Virus record (IMG/VR): IMGVR_UViG_3300038463_000730
Coordinates: 124,001-188,000 of that record
Length of the DNA: 64,000 nt
Origin: a virus
Reading direction: 5' to 3' (one strand)
A program made the translations under genes and the position numbers. The notes under the pieces were generated by a model, which made no database searches, was not told the DNA's origin, and saw only the letters and a list, made by a program, of their open reading frames with translations. This document shows, piece by piece, positions 1-10,006 of the stretch; the stretch's first letter is position 1, and each line of letters begins with the position of its first letter.

Positions 1-1246
1 CTGGATTGGAAGGAAGTTCTTGAAACGAAAACTGTAGTTCGGTCTTGAACGCCGGGTGAACGGCCGAGAGCGCCGGATTGGCATTTGGATCAAGGAACTG
101 AACGCCTTTCAATGTCAGCGCATTTCCATTCTGATCAACAATTGGAGAATTTTTGAGGTTGAAAATGTTCTCGATCGATGGAACGACTTCTCGTACCGAT
201 GGAATCACTTTCGTTACCGTTACAGAGACCGGGTTGACGTTTCTCCCTAGATTCTTGTACTCATAGTTCGCTACGATGTACGCAATGTTCGTAATGCTAA
301 AGTTCGCATCTGTCAAAACGATATCGTTCAAACGAAACTGATTGCTGGCTAACGTTGCATACGGCGACGCATCCTGCGTATCGTATCTGGCATCAAGAAC
401 TTGGTATCCCAAACCAGCTAGGTTGTACTGGTAGAACGTGCTACCATTTGGCAGAAGCCCATTGTAGAAGAACGTCAAACTTGTCAGTACAATTACGTTC
501 GGGTTTTGAACGGTCAAAATCAAATCATTGGTATTGAATGTACCGACCTGATCGGTTGACCCGGCTTCAAGTCGTTCATCAACAATGCTGATCTGTCGTA
601 ACGAAACAAGTGACGTATCGAAATCGGAAATGGTTATCGCGTTGTTTGCCGTGTACCCGGTTGGGTTTGGCGCGACACGGAGAACTTCGTACGTTCCTTC
701 TTGACCAAGGCGATCGTACGGGCCTGTTCCACGAGTATGAACCTCATCCACGATGCTCTTCGTCAGGTAGTTCTCGTTCCCCATCTGGAGAATTGAGTAG
801 TAGGCCTGAGACAAAAAGAACGCGGCAGTCTGGAGGTAGTTGTAGATGACCGACCCAGGCTCTAGGTTGTAGATGTTGTTTCTTAGATAGTTCGTAAAAT
901 TGGTGAAGACCGGGTTGGCAGGATCATCCGGGCCCAGTACGAGAGTCGAGTTGTTACGCCCGTCCTCGATGAGGAACTGGGTCGCATTGATATCAGAGAA
1001 TCGAGTTGTGGATGTCGAGACGAACGTTACCGTGTACACACCAAGAGGCGTGAGCGGCTGGACCGTAAGCGTCAGTGTCGGACCACTGATACTTGCGAAA
1101 AGTACCGTAGGTACCGGCACAGTTGTTGACTGTGGCGCAATCTGAATGTTTGCAATACCGATCTCTGGATTGAGGTCAGCTGAAAACTTGCACACAATTT
1201 GTGTGCTCGATGGCGTCGTAAGCTGAATGAGCCTTAGATTTCCCAT
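1..1246 (-). CDS. Tail/baseplate structural protein, partial (C-terminus outside window)
   Basis: This frame opens at an ATG (1244-1246), 24 bases after the J-like gene, and stays open for 415 codons to the left edge, so its C-terminus is missing. An AGGA lies 9 bases before the ATG. The first 80 or so residues look like a beta-sandwich of the bacterial Ig-like (SbsA/invasin) kind, alternating in polarity and ending in PLTPLGVYTVTF. The rest resembles a virion protein rich in Asn, Thr and Tyr with no catalytic motif. Its place directly after the gp25-like and J-like wedge genes suggests a baseplate periphery or fibre-attachment role, as for gpI or gp7-type proteins of other myoviruses. That assignment rests on position only. 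Confidence 0.8.
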   Translation of the reverse strand, partial: MGNLRLIQLTTPSSTQIVCKFSADLNPEIGIANIQIAPQSTTVPVPTVLFASISGPTLTLTVQPLTPLGVYTVTFVSTSTTRFSDINATQFLIEDGRNNSTLVLGPDDPANPVFTNFTNYLRNNIYNLEPGSVIYNYLQTAAFFLSQAYYSILQMGNENYLTKSIVDEVHTRGTGPYDRLGQEGTYEVLRVAPNPTGYTANNAITISDFDTSLVSLRQISIVDERLEAGSTDQVGTFNTNDLILTVQNPNVIVLTSLTFFYNGLLPNGSTFYQYNLAGLGYQVLDARYDTQDASPYATLASNQFRLNDIVLTDANFSITNIAYIVANYEYKNLGRNVNPVSVTVTKVIPSVREVVPSIENIFNLKNSPIVDQNGNALTLKGVQFLDPNANPALSAVHPAFKTELQFSFQELPSNP

Positions 1247-1270
1247 ACAATGATATCCTAATAACCACGA

Positions 1271-4200
1271 TTAGGATGAACCTGAAGGCACGACCGACAC
1301 ACTATTTGCAACGAAATATTGATTTTCTTGCGCTGTCAATGTCAGAACTTGACCTACAACCCCATCCAAATTAAATGCTGTAACCTGAACGCTGCTAACT
1401 CCAGCAACTCCCTGGGCGACAGCTACCAATGACGATGAACTTAACGTACCTCCAAGTGTATTTGTATTTATAGCAGCAGTTACGGCATTGTTCACGTTTT
1501 GTAGCACGACAGCTGAACCATTAGCATATGTCGAATTAACAACTATTGCCAATGTGATATCAACAAGCAATTCGGTAGCAGCTTTAATCAAAACATCTGC
1601 ACTAATCGGGCGATTTGGTTCCAATGCAACAGTGGATGTTCCGATCAATCCATTGTAATTGAAGTTGATCGTTATTCTCTCGTTTGGTTGAGGTCCGAGG
1701 TAGTTATACGTGGCCAAATATCGTGAGCTGACAACCGGCTGATTCATAGTCGCAACAGTCAATTTCCCAGTGCTGGTCGTATTGAAACCGCTGCTTACAT
1801 AGATCTGATCGATCAGTGCCCAGCCTTTGTTTCCATAGACTGTTCCATTTCGAGTGAAATAGAGGTTCTCCTGGTCACCAATTGTCGCGATATAGAACGT
1901 CGCCTGCAATGTCTGACCAAGTACGATCGGTGTATTCTGGTTGTTTGTTGTTGCTGGCAACCTGATCTGAAGAGGCCCGAGCGCCGGATTCTCGATTGCT
2001 TCATCAGTATAGAACCGAGACGTCCCGATCTGTGACTGAAGCACGTCGTAGGTATTGATCGTCGATACTACGACTCCTTGAGTCATACTGACGCTTTCGA
2101 GATTAACGATACGACACACCTGGATATTCGACGGGATCTGTTCGGCTGAAGTCAAGCCAAGTGCGTTCCGCACAGCCTCGGAGACATCGATAGCCAACCC
2201 AGAGTTGATCGCAGTAAACGTTCCGCTAACCTGCGTAATGGTAGTTCCGACCGCTGTCAGAATACCTTGGTTGTTGATCTGATCCGTCAATGTAGCACTG
2301 AGCTTAGTAAACGACTGACGTAGATTGACCGTGTTCATGTACAAGACGATTACGTCTTCACCACCAACAAACACATGCTGGACAGATGGCGCGAACTCCA
2401 ACGTTCCGGCACTCTGGTTTACTATCGTTCCAATCGCAGATATTTCAAGACCATCCGAGATACGGAACATCACGATCTGGTCTGGAAGAATGTTCGCTGG
2501 AATGGTTAGCCCGGCCAACGAGAATTTACCTCCGGAGTCCAACCCAACGTGGGAGAACTCGTATGACAGAACGGTTGGCACAAACGTCATCGGTTGCGTT
2601 CTCGTGCTATCTAGTACAGAATACAGAATCATGACGTTGTCATTATTTGCCGGGCTGTTATGACCAGTCAAATTCAACGTGTAGAAATTGCTTGAAGAGA
2701 GGGTTACGGTACCGGCATACCCATCGTTCCAAAGTTCCAGACCATCTGACAATCTGATCACGCTGATGATATTGGATGCAAGCAGAGAGTATTCCGGGCT
2801 AGCGATTGACATGGTGATCGTCGCGGTTGACCCGGAACCAACGACACCCTGGTTCTCATTGCAAATCGACATGCCCGTGTTCGACAGTGAGCTGGATTCC
2901 AACGAATCCCGAACGAACCCGTTCCCTTTGCGAGCCAATGGCAAATCGGTAAGGTTGATGTTGAATAGGTTCTGAACGTTCGCTATGTAGTTGATACGGG
3001 CCGCGAACGATGTTGGAGCGGTCGGGTAGTTGCCGATTGGGATCGTGATCTGATTGTTCGTGAAGTTACCAGTTGTACCGGCAACCGTAAAAATGTCAGA
3101 CTCATTCATCAACACGGTAACAAGATTACCTTCGATGGCCTCCGTGTCACCAGGAAGAATGATCGTGCAAATATAGGTTACCTGGGCACCGACGATTACC
3201 TGGACACTTGAGAATGATCCATTGGCCTGGGCTGTATCGTAGATCTCTTCGTTCGTGTTCTGTAGAACGATGCTATTAATGGAAGTTGGCTGCGTTGTCA
3301 GCCCGGTCAATACGACTGAAAGTAGACCGACGAAGATTCCTGTGGCCGGGACAACCGTTGCGTTGACCGTGTTGAACAGGTTCGCTGTGATTACAGCTGA
3401 GATCGGTTCTGACGTCAGCGCGCTAACATACGAGCCACTCGCATTTTGAGTGAAGGTAACAAGTTCTTGACGAATCGCGTTTGAATAACCCCAGTCAACG
3501 CTATCTTGCACCGCACGAGGATTGTTCTGTAGATATAGACCATCAAAGTCAACGTATGGGTCATAGCTAAGAATCCATGTGTAGTCTACTTGCAGTATGT
3601 CGCTGGTAGAAGGTAGCGTGTTGCCATTGATCGTGACTCGGCCAGTCAGGTTGGTTGTGCCGGTTCCATCAGGGTTCTGAGCCACGACAGTATAGCGCTC
3701 GCCTGTTGTCAAATTAAGTACGCGAGTGACATTCGTTGCTGGAACATGATCAAGAAAGATCTGTGAGTGATCCGTCGTGCTGATCATGCTGTTCTCATTC
3801 GTAATCGAGATGTTCGATTGCGCTGATGAGATATTCTCTACGCTCGGGAAGTTTGTCGGGTCCTGGCTGTTGAACCGGGACTTGATCTTGTTCTCCTGGA
3901 AGTCACGAATCTGATCGTCGATCCAAGCAAACGTATCGAATGCCCAGGCTGAACCAGCGTAGACTCCGGTGTCTTTGATGAGCTTGTAGTTACCAGTGAC
4001 TCGGCCGTATCCATCGACTACCATCAGTTGATAGTTCGATCCGCTGACCGATCCGGTTACCTGCGTCAATTCCTGAACTGGTTGTGCCGGTAGTGTACTG
4101 GCTTTTAGATCATTGATTCGTTTGCTCGTGACAGTCAGTCCAGCATCCGCAGCAATTTGCCCAAGAACGAAATTATTCTGGATTGCAGTCGGATTATTTT

Positions 4201-5086
4201 TATTGGAAGCGTCGTGGTAGATGAACGAATCCACGTACTGAGCAATAGTTGTTCCAAGAACATAAACATCGACTTTACCACCGGTGCCCTCCGACAAAAT
4301 TGTGAACGAACCATCTGGGTTCTGTACGACCTGTGTACCGTCACGAACCATCAACGGATCGCCTGGTCCAACTACGACCGCCGCAATGACGTCAGGATTG
4401 GTTAGGACTTGGTTCTGGTAGCCGAGCGCCGTACCGACGTTCGAACCGCTGAAGACTGCCAGTACGCGGTTACGGAAGCTGTTGTCATCTTCTTGGTTTA
4501 CGCCACCGGTAAATCCGAAAATGTTAGTTGCGTTCGAAACGCCAGAAATAGAAGTGCTAACAATACCATATTGCGAAATGTTGCCAACGACGCCAGGCGT
4601 CGTGGCCTGAACTGCAATCTCGACCGCATATTGATCCGTGATTCCTAGAAATTGTAAGTTCGTACCATAGCGGGTCGCGACAGCACGATACGAGTTAAGA
4701 TTTGTCGGATCAACCGAGATACCGTTCAGAACAGTGAACGATGTTCCATTTGTAGATGATACGAGCGAGCCCTGTGAAATCGGAATAGATGTCGGAATCG
4801 ATGCGAACGTTAACAGCGCAACACCGCTTGCTGGAGCAGCCTGTTTACGGGTCACACCGTAGTTTTGAGCCAATGTGTCCAAATTCGAGCCAACCGACAT
4901 TTGTAATGATGACAAGTCGCTTGTCTGCGAAAGTTGATCATAAAGCAAACTAAGTTGATTGGCCTGAAGCTCGACAAACAAATCTCGTCCTACTGTTCCT
5001 GGCTTTGTATCAAGATTCGGCTGTTTGATTCTTAAGAAATCAAGCAAATTCTGAATAAGTTGGTCTGCATTTAGTATATTTACCAC
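1271..5086 (-). CDS. Baseplate wedge protein, J-like (gp6/gpJ family)
   Basis: A 1271-residue protein starting at GTG, with GGAG placed 5 bases upstream. The first 250 residues carry the baseplate J signature: an N-terminal helix with PGTVGRDLFVELQAN, a GSNLDTLAQNYGVTRKQA segment, then TPGVVGNI and the GGVNQEDDNSFRNRVL motif. Proteins of this family (P2 gpJ, T4 gp6) form the ring of wedge dimers that clamps the hub and triggers sheath contraction. The remaining 900 or more residues are beta-rich and far exceed the usual 300-600, so it has probably gained peripheral domains. It follows the gp25-like gene by 12 bases, the conserved order in contractile tails. It contains two Asp-Gly-Tyr motifs. 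Confidence 0.88.
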   Translation of the reverse strand: MVNILNADQLIQNLLDFLRIKQPNLDTKPGTVGRDLFVELQANQLSLLYDQLSQTSDLSSLQMSVGSNLDTLAQNYGVTRKQAAPASGVALLTFASIPTSIPISQGSLVSSTNGTSFTVLNGISVDPTNLNSYRAVATRYGTNLQFLGITDQYAVEIAVQATTPGVVGNISQYGIVSTSISGVSNATNIFGFTGGVNQEDDNSFRNRVLAVFSGSNVGTALGYQNQVLTNPDVIAAVVVGPGDPLMVRDGTQVVQNPDGSFTILSEGTGGKVDVYVLGTTIAQYVDSFIYHDASNKNNPTAIQNNFVLGQIAADAGLTVTSKRINDLKASTLPAQPVQELTQVTGSVSGSNYQLMVVDGYGRVTGNYKLIKDTGVYAGSAWAFDTFAWIDDQIRDFQENKIKSRFNSQDPTNFPSVENISSAQSNISITNENSMISTTDHSQIFLDHVPATNVTRVLNLTTGERYTVVAQNPDGTGTTNLTGRVTINGNTLPSTSDILQVDYTWILSYDPYVDFDGLYLQNNPRAVQDSVDWGYSNAIRQELVTFTQNASGSYVSALTSEPISAVITANLFNTVNATVVPATGIFVGLLSVVLTGLTTQPTSINSIVLQNTNEEIYDTAQANGSFSSVQVIVGAQVTYICTIILPGDTEAIEGNLVTVLMNESDIFTVAGTTGNFTNNQITIPIGNYPTAPTSFAARINYIANVQNLFNINLTDLPLARKGNGFVRDSLESSSLSNTGMSICNENQGVVGSGSTATITMSIASPEYSLLASNIISVIRLSDGLELWNDGYAGTVTLSSSNFYTLNLTGHNSPANNDNVMILYSVLDSTRTQPMTFVPTVLSYEFSHVGLDSGGKFSLAGLTIPANILPDQIVMFRISDGLEISAIGTIVNQSAGTLEFAPSVQHVFVGGEDVIVLYMNTVNLRQSFTKLSATLTDQINNQGILTAVGTTITQVSGTFTAINSGLAIDVSEAVRNALGLTSAEQIPSNIQVCRIVNLESVSMTQGVVVSTINTYDVLQSQIGTSRFYTDEAIENPALGPLQIRLPATTNNQNTPIVLGQTLQATFYIATIGDQENLYFTRNGTVYGNKGWALIDQIYVSSGFNTTSTGKLTVATMNQPVVSSRYLATYNYLGPQPNERITINFNYNGLIGTSTVALEPNRPISADVLIKAATELLVDITLAIVVNSTYANGSAVVLQNVNNAVTAAINTNTLGGTLSSSSLVAVAQGVAGVSSVQVTAFNLDGVVGQVLTLTAQENQYFVANSVSVVPSGSS

Positions 5087-5098
5087 TGTTTCTCCATA

Positions 5099-5530
5099 TT
5101 AGAACGGCGTCACACTAAATACCGCAGTAATCGGTGTATACGCTTTCGTAATAACGGATATCTCTACGTTGAATTGCCTCAGGTCATTTGGGTCACGATA
5201 CACGTTGATATTTTTGATGGCCGCGATCTGCTCAGCTGCCGTTAACGGGACCTTACCCTGAACTTGTCTAACCTGCATCGTTTGCAGAGCACTAATGGCT
5301 GTTTGAAGCTGCCCTTGGGCAGCGTTGACGATAATGTCATCTGACAATACCGAGCCGATCAATGTGTTCGATATCAACGAACCGTACCACGGTTGATATG
5401 GGTTCGTACCAACCTGTGTAATCGCAATTTTAAGGATATCTTGAAGTAATTTATTCGAGCTGGTGACCTGAGCCAAGTCACCATTCTGAATTACCAAATC
5501 CCCGCCAACCAGCTGTAGATCAAACGCCAT
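5099..5530 (-). CDS. Baseplate wedge protein, gp25-like lysozyme-fold family
   Basis: A 143-residue protein, the usual length for the T4 gp25/P2 gpW family. The diagnostic central block is present: GDLAQVTSSNKLLQDILKIA followed by the PYQPWYGSLISNTLIG segment. The family adopts a catalytically inactive lysozyme-like fold, sits in the inner baseplate next to gp6/J and nucleates the sheath. The ATG has a GAGG 4 bases upstream. A TATATAGG box lies at 5547-5554 (minus strand), in a 49-base gap that could carry a promoter for the last part of the baseplate operon. The order gp25-like then J-like supports the call. Confidence 0.92.
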   Translation of the reverse strand: MAFDLQLVGGDLVIQNGDLAQVTSSNKLLQDILKIAITQVGTNPYQPWYGSLISNTLIGSVLSDDIIVNAAQGQLQTAISALQTMQVRQVQGKVPLTAAEQIAAIKNINVYRDPNDLRQFNVEISVITKAYTPITAVFSVTPF

Positions 5531-5579
5531 GGTGCCTCACTTTATACCTATATACGGCAAAAGTGATAACTGGAGGCCG

Positions 5580-7211
5580 TTATCCGTTGTTTATCTTGGA
5601 CTTCAATAGAGCGTCGATTATGTTGTAAACTTCCTTCACCTTCGTCTCAAACGTGGTGAGGGTTGTTGTACCATTCGGCAATGTTGTTGAGCCAATTCGA
5701 GCCTGAACAGCTGGGCATTGAAGACTTGAATAGGTACTGATCCGCTGAATCGCGTCGTTATCGAACATATTCACGAACGTTGTCAAATCTACGGCCCACA
5801 AAGCCGCATAGATCGCGTACATATCGATCAACCCGAACCCACTCGTATCACCCATGATGATGGCGATATTCTGAAGTGCCGTGCTGGCCCGATTGCCAAG
5901 ACCGGCACGCTTCGAGTTGATTCCTAGAATTCGTTTGTCGTACAACTTCGGGATATTGCTAAGTGTCGCTCCGAATGCGATTGAATCGAGCGAAGACATT
6001 GCATATCCACCCACAGTTCCATTCGTAAGTGCCCCGAGATCATTTTTGATGATATCGATTTCACTATCATTGATCTGCTTCAATGAATAAAGCCTGTTCA
6101 ATTCATCATCAAGAGACCTTCCGAGTGGATCGTTGAAGATAAAATCGGCTGATGTCACTCCCTCTTCAACTCCAAGCGCGTTCGGAACAGGTTGCCAATG
6201 AATTTGCAACGATGTTTCGTCAATCGTCTGAATAGACTGGTACAGGATATCTGTCAAAATATCGAATACGTTTAGGAATGTGTCGAAAACATATGAGCTA
6301 GAGCGATAATACTGGGTGACTCCACCTGAAAAATTGATCAGCTGAGAGTCGGTGATTTGCCCATTCTTTTGAATGTCCGTTGCCAACTGAGCCAAGTCAG
6401 GGAAGTCCGCTTCATTGTTCGACGTGTTACATCGCACCCGAGCTACATTTTCCAGGCTTGGTCTGGTGTAAAGTAGTTGATCAGTAAGTTTTCGCTGTGA
6501 GTCAAGCAGGAATGGTACAGCGATACGATTACGTACCGGGAACACCGTAAAATCGATTCTCGGATCCGGCATAAACGGCTTCAACAAATGGTTTAGCGTT
6601 GTTGGCACGGTCGCCGTGTTACCATCTTCATCAGCTGAGTAATAGTTCAGGACTTCTGTGCGTTCGGTCACGGTGAACGTTTGTGGATCCGGATCCAACG
6701 GCCCGGACGTCGTGATAATTCCGGTAACGGGGCGCAGGTACTTCAATGAGAAGGCTAACGCGGAAGCATTGTCATCCTGGTTAGCTAGGATTTTCAGTTC
6801 CCTATTCGGAAACGACTCACGAAGATTCAGGATGTTCACCAGCGCAGTGTTGCTTGTGATCGTGTTGGCAATGCTGAACTGATTGTTCAACACAGTTGTC
6901 GTTTTCCCATCCGGGCGATATCCAGGATTGTAGAAACGCCCATCCGCACCAACTACCGGTAGTCCAAGCAATCTGTAGAATGCATTGCAACGGCTTTCTT
7001 GCGGGACGTTTTGCAACGAGGCACGACTGCCATTGATTACGTTCTGAAGGACCGTTGCACTAAGCTGCTTTAGATTGATCTGGTCCGGTGTCGCGAAGCA
7101 ACTGCGGACCGCGTCGATCTGCGAAACGAACGCTGAGTATAGAGACTGTAGGTCGTACGAGATATCTTGCTGAGTGTAGAATGTGCTTTCATCAACTGTG
7201 TTATCAACCAT
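5580..7211 (-). CDS. Unrecognised baseplate-region structural protein
   Basis: A 543-residue protein with no motif I can name. Its ATG directly abuts the stop codon of the preceding gene (GGAGAGTAAATG), so the two are translationally coupled. It is a mixed alpha/beta protein with scattered Cys residues, no signal peptide and no membrane segment. The N-terminal 80 residues look helical and the middle beta-rich. Lying between the hydrophobic 734-residue protein and the gp25-like wedge protein, it is most likely a baseplate component or assembly factor, inferred from position alone. Confidence 0.8.
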   Translation of the reverse strand: MVDNTVDESTFYTQQDISYDLQSLYSAFVSQIDAVRSCFATPDQINLKQLSATVLQNVINGSRASLQNVPQESRCNAFYRLLGLPVVGADGRFYNPGYRPDGKTTTVLNNQFSIANTITSNTALVNILNLRESFPNRELKILANQDDNASALAFSLKYLRPVTGIITTSGPLDPDPQTFTVTERTEVLNYYSADEDGNTATVPTTLNHLLKPFMPDPRIDFTVFPVRNRIAVPFLLDSQRKLTDQLLYTRPSLENVARVRCNTSNNEADFPDLAQLATDIQKNGQITDSQLINFSGGVTQYYRSSSYVFDTFLNVFDILTDILYQSIQTIDETSLQIHWQPVPNALGVEEGVTSADFIFNDPLGRSLDDELNRLYSLKQINDSEIDIIKNDLGALTNGTVGGYAMSSLDSIAFGATLSNIPKLYDKRILGINSKRAGLGNRASTALQNIAIIMGDTSGFGLIDMYAIYAALWAVDLTTFVNMFDNDAIQRISTYSSLQCPAVQARIGSTTLPNGTTTLTTFETKVKEVYNIIDALLKSKINNG

Positions 7212-9416
7212 TTACTCTCCCGTCACGTCTCGGGCGACATCACCCTCGTTACGGCGAGGCTCGCCAACGTTCGTAACCGTGCTGGTATTGACGAATTGGT
7301 AAGTCAATTCAGTGTTCGCAACCGATACAGCTGTTCCAACGATGCTTACCGTACTGATGAAATCATTGTTATAGGCAACCTGTAACGTTCCGCCACCGGA
7401 ATCCGTACTAGTAATGTTAGCGTTGAAGAACGCCGAGCCATCATAGGTGAATGGCCCGATGACTCCGAACGTGATCTCTGGAGCCAGTTTGGCCGCAATC
7501 AGTGTAGCGACGTCGGTTGGAATACCGTCGCAAAGGTTTGACCCGTTTGCATCGTTCAATGTAACAGTCACGACGATCGGCAATGTTGTGAACTGCACAA
7601 TCGTACTCTCAACAAATACGCTCGATGTTGCCGATACACCAGCGTCCACCGCAAGATTGATCACGTTACTGCAATCAGCAAGCACCCGATTCAAACATAC
7701 GTTCGTGCTGGCCTGGAATACTGCAATCGATGCTGGATTGATATTGGTACGCATCGTTGTCAATGCGTTGTTTAAACATGCGACCGCGCCAGGGTTCGGT
7801 ACACCGTTCGGTGGTGGACTGGTCGTATTACCTGCCGCTCCGGCGCCTGTTCCGGTAATGTTCGGTAGCGCGTTGGTCAGTTCTGTAATTTGAGCAGCCG
7901 TTACCTTCGGTCCATAGATCGAGTTGATCGTGTTCTTGGTCAACGCTACATCAGGCATACACCCGACCGTGATCAATGTTTCAGCAACCAAGATTGGATA
8001 GTTGACTGAGAACGTGTAGGTAACGTTGGAGAACACAACTGGATTGTCAGGAGCATTCGCATCAACGATTTCGATCGGGTTATGAATCAACGAATTTAGA
8101 GTTGCCTGATTGCCAGCGATAGTGATCTTCGTAATACCGTCATCCTCGAAAGCCTGTCCACCGGTCAAGTACAGCACACCGTTGGTTGGTCCGACCGGTT
8201 GTCCGTTCCAACCTGTAGCCTGGGTTGGAGGAGTCTTCGTAACGATGCAATTGTTAATTTGGATGAAACGTGCTCCGGTATACCCATCACTATCAGGCGG
8301 TACCAACGGTAACGGTGTATAAGTGAATTGAGTAGGGTTGTACAGCATACGAAGGTTAATCGTATAAGGGGCCTTACCTGGGTTCGTCCCGGCATCGTAT
8401 GTCTGACCGGCAGGAAAGAACGTAAATCCTGCTGGAGCATCGATAGCTGTCGTGATGTTGTAGAATGCGTTCGTGCCAGTCAGGGTAGCGTCATAGAACT
8501 GCCAGCTCTCTTGGCGAACGGCGCTTTGCTGAGCAAAGATACTTGCAAATCCTGGTGGGAACAATGCGATGGTCGATGCCGATACTTCCAGTCCGGCGTC
8601 ATTCAAATACTGGAGTGTTCCGGTCGTCGCACCGGCCGGTGGCCCGCCGTTCTTAATGAATGCCGGGCATACATCCGGAGTACAACACTGGCTATTCACT
8701 CCTGCCTGATCCGAACACGGAGGTATCGGGAACGATAGCTTCAAGATATCAACGATAACCTGGAGCAACAGTGCAATGACCTGGAGAACGGCAAACAAGT
8801 TGCTGAAGTAGCAAAGGAGCGAGCCGATCTTTCGAAGAGCCGTAAGTGCTGACCTGGTATCCTGGCGAGCAATAATCTTTTGCAATAGAAACACGTTCTT
8901 TAGCAATTGAAGAATGATTCGGAGGATTTCTTGAATAATATACTTGACCAAAGCAATGATTAGCTTTATCAATGATATTATCATCAAGATGATAGCGAAG
9001 ATCGGGAACAACGCCAAGAAGTCCGGGATACACTGTGTGAATAGCTTCGAGATTGCGGGGCCGATCTTGAATGGGCTTATCAATGCACACAATACCTCAA
9101 GGATACAGAGGATCATGTTCAGAATCGGGAGGATGAACTTGTACATCGAAAGAAACGGCGTCAACACATCCAATAGCTTTAGGATCGGAGCAATTAGTTT
9201 CTTATCGAGATCGGGATTCAGGTTCGGAGTATACTTCCCTCCTGGTAATAGCAGCGAGATCGCGTTAATCAGTGCTAGAATATCTTCCGGAAAGCCTGCC
9301 GGGATAGGTAATCCGGGGATATTGATGTTTGGGAATGTGAATGACGGAAATCCAGGCAAAGAAGGGCCCGGAGTAGAAGGCATATTTACGGTGTTATTAC
9401 TAGGATCACACGGCAT
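7212..9416 (-). CDS. Baseplate-region protein with very hydrophobic N-terminal third
   Basis: A 734-residue protein. Residues 1-60 are rich in Pro and Gly (PSTPGPSLPGFPSF). Residues of about 75-235 are dominated by Ile, Leu, Phe and Val in several long stretches (for example FAIILMIISLIKLIIALVKYI) that would score as multiple membrane helices. A Cys-rich linker follows (CSDQAGVNSQCCTPDVC), and then about 480 residues of beta-rich, Thr- and Asn-rich virion-type sequence. Such a membrane-like segment inside a baseplate gene cluster is odd. It may bury itself in the baseplate or insert into the host envelope at injection. The start codon lies within the last codons of the HNH gene, and the Shine-Dalgarno (GGAG, 6 bases before ATG) is inside that gene's coding end. 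Confidence 0.82.
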   Translation of the reverse strand: MPCDPSNNTVNMPSTPGPSLPGFPSFTFPNINIPGLPIPAGFPEDILALINAISLLLPGGKYTPNLNPDLDKKLIAPILKLLDVLTPFLSMYKFILPILNMILCILEVLCALISPFKIGPAISKLFTQCIPDFLALFPIFAIILMIISLIKLIIALVKYIIQEILRIILQLLKNVFLLQKIIARQDTRSALTALRKIGSLLCYFSNLFAVLQVIALLLQVIVDILKLSFPIPPCSDQAGVNSQCCTPDVCPAFIKNGGPPAGATTGTLQYLNDAGLEVSASTIALFPPGFASIFAQQSAVRQESWQFYDATLTGTNAFYNITTAIDAPAGFTFFPAGQTYDAGTNPGKAPYTINLRMLYNPTQFTYTPLPLVPPDSDGYTGARFIQINNCIVTKTPPTQATGWNGQPVGPTNGVLYLTGGQAFEDDGITKITIAGNQATLNSLIHNPIEIVDANAPDNPVVFSNVTYTFSVNYPILVAETLITVGCMPDVALTKNTINSIYGPKVTAAQITELTNALPNITGTGAGAAGNTTSPPPNGVPNPGAVACLNNALTTMRTNINPASIAVFQASTNVCLNRVLADCSNVINLAVDAGVSATSSVFVESTIVQFTTLPIVVTVTLNDANGSNLCDGIPTDVATLIAAKLAPEITFGVIGPFTYDGSAFFNANITSTDSGGGTLQVAYNNDFISTVSIVGTAVSVANTELTYQFVNTSTVTNVGEPRRNEGDVARDVTGE

Positions 9417-9984
9417 TAGTTACTCCGTGTCGAACACGAGTGACACCATCAATCATGTTTTGTTTGGCCGAATAAGGTCGTAAATTACTAAGTCTCCAGC
9501 ACATTATGATCTCTTCCGCTGTTTTACACAACGATCGAGGAGAGAGATGATCGATCTGCCACACCCAAGTAGAAGGATCCGTATCAATCCATGTTTTCTT
9601 TTCGTATTTACCGTAATTGTTCCAATTCATCCACGAATCAAACTGTGTTTCTAGATGTTGTTTAAGTTCATCAACACTATAGCTAAGCAATTTATTCCAA
9701 CGACCATTTTTAGAAGCGCCTATGTGTTGAAACATATGTCTTACCATTCTAGAAACATTCGCATTCAATTTGAATAACTCATCTGTTTTACGCAGTTCCC
9801 TTGCTCGTATCGTTCGACGCTGTTTAATCAACTCTTTGTTCGTTTCACGATATTTTCGACACCGATCGCGTTCAATTTCGATGTTCAGATGATACTGTTC
9901 CTTACCACGAACCAGGATTTCGTCCTTGTTCGCTTCATAATAGCGCTTTTGCGTTGCTTCTCTTCCACCTGAATATGCTGGCAT
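9406..9984 (-). CDS. Free-standing HNH homing endonuclease
   Basis: A 192-residue protein. Residues 1-70 are a highly charged helical DNA-binding region of repeated Tyr/Asn/Lys/Glu-Arg character. The C-terminal HNH core is WQIDHLSPRS (Asp145, His146), then WRLSNLRPYSAKQN (Asn167, Asn176), preceded by LKQHLETQFDSWMNWNNYGK, a block typical of phage-borne HNH enzymes. It should be a metal-dependent nuclease that promotes its own spread between phage genomes. It is inserted between the spike gene and the hydrophobic baseplate gene and overlaps the next start by 11 bases, so the insertion leaves the late operon intact. An AT-rich box (TATATAG) lies just upstream of its ATG. Confidence 0.88.
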   Translation of the reverse strand: MPAYSGGREATQKRYYEANKDEILVRGKEQYHLNIEIERDRCRKYRETNKELIKQRRTIRARELRKTDELFKLNANVSRMVRHMFQHIGASKNGRWNKLLSYSVDELKQHLETQFDSWMNWNNYGKYEKKTWIDTDPSTWVWQIDHLSPRSLCKTAEEIIMCWRLSNLRPYSAKQNMIDGVTRVRHGVTNAV

Positions 9985-10006
9985 TGTTCTTCTCTATATA
10001 TCCAGG

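Noticed and set aside
8944-9483. 179-codon plus-strand frame opposite the hydrophobic baseplate segment
   Set aside because: The complement of a hydrophobic minus-strand segment; it also crosses the HNH/baseplate gene junction, so not a gene.
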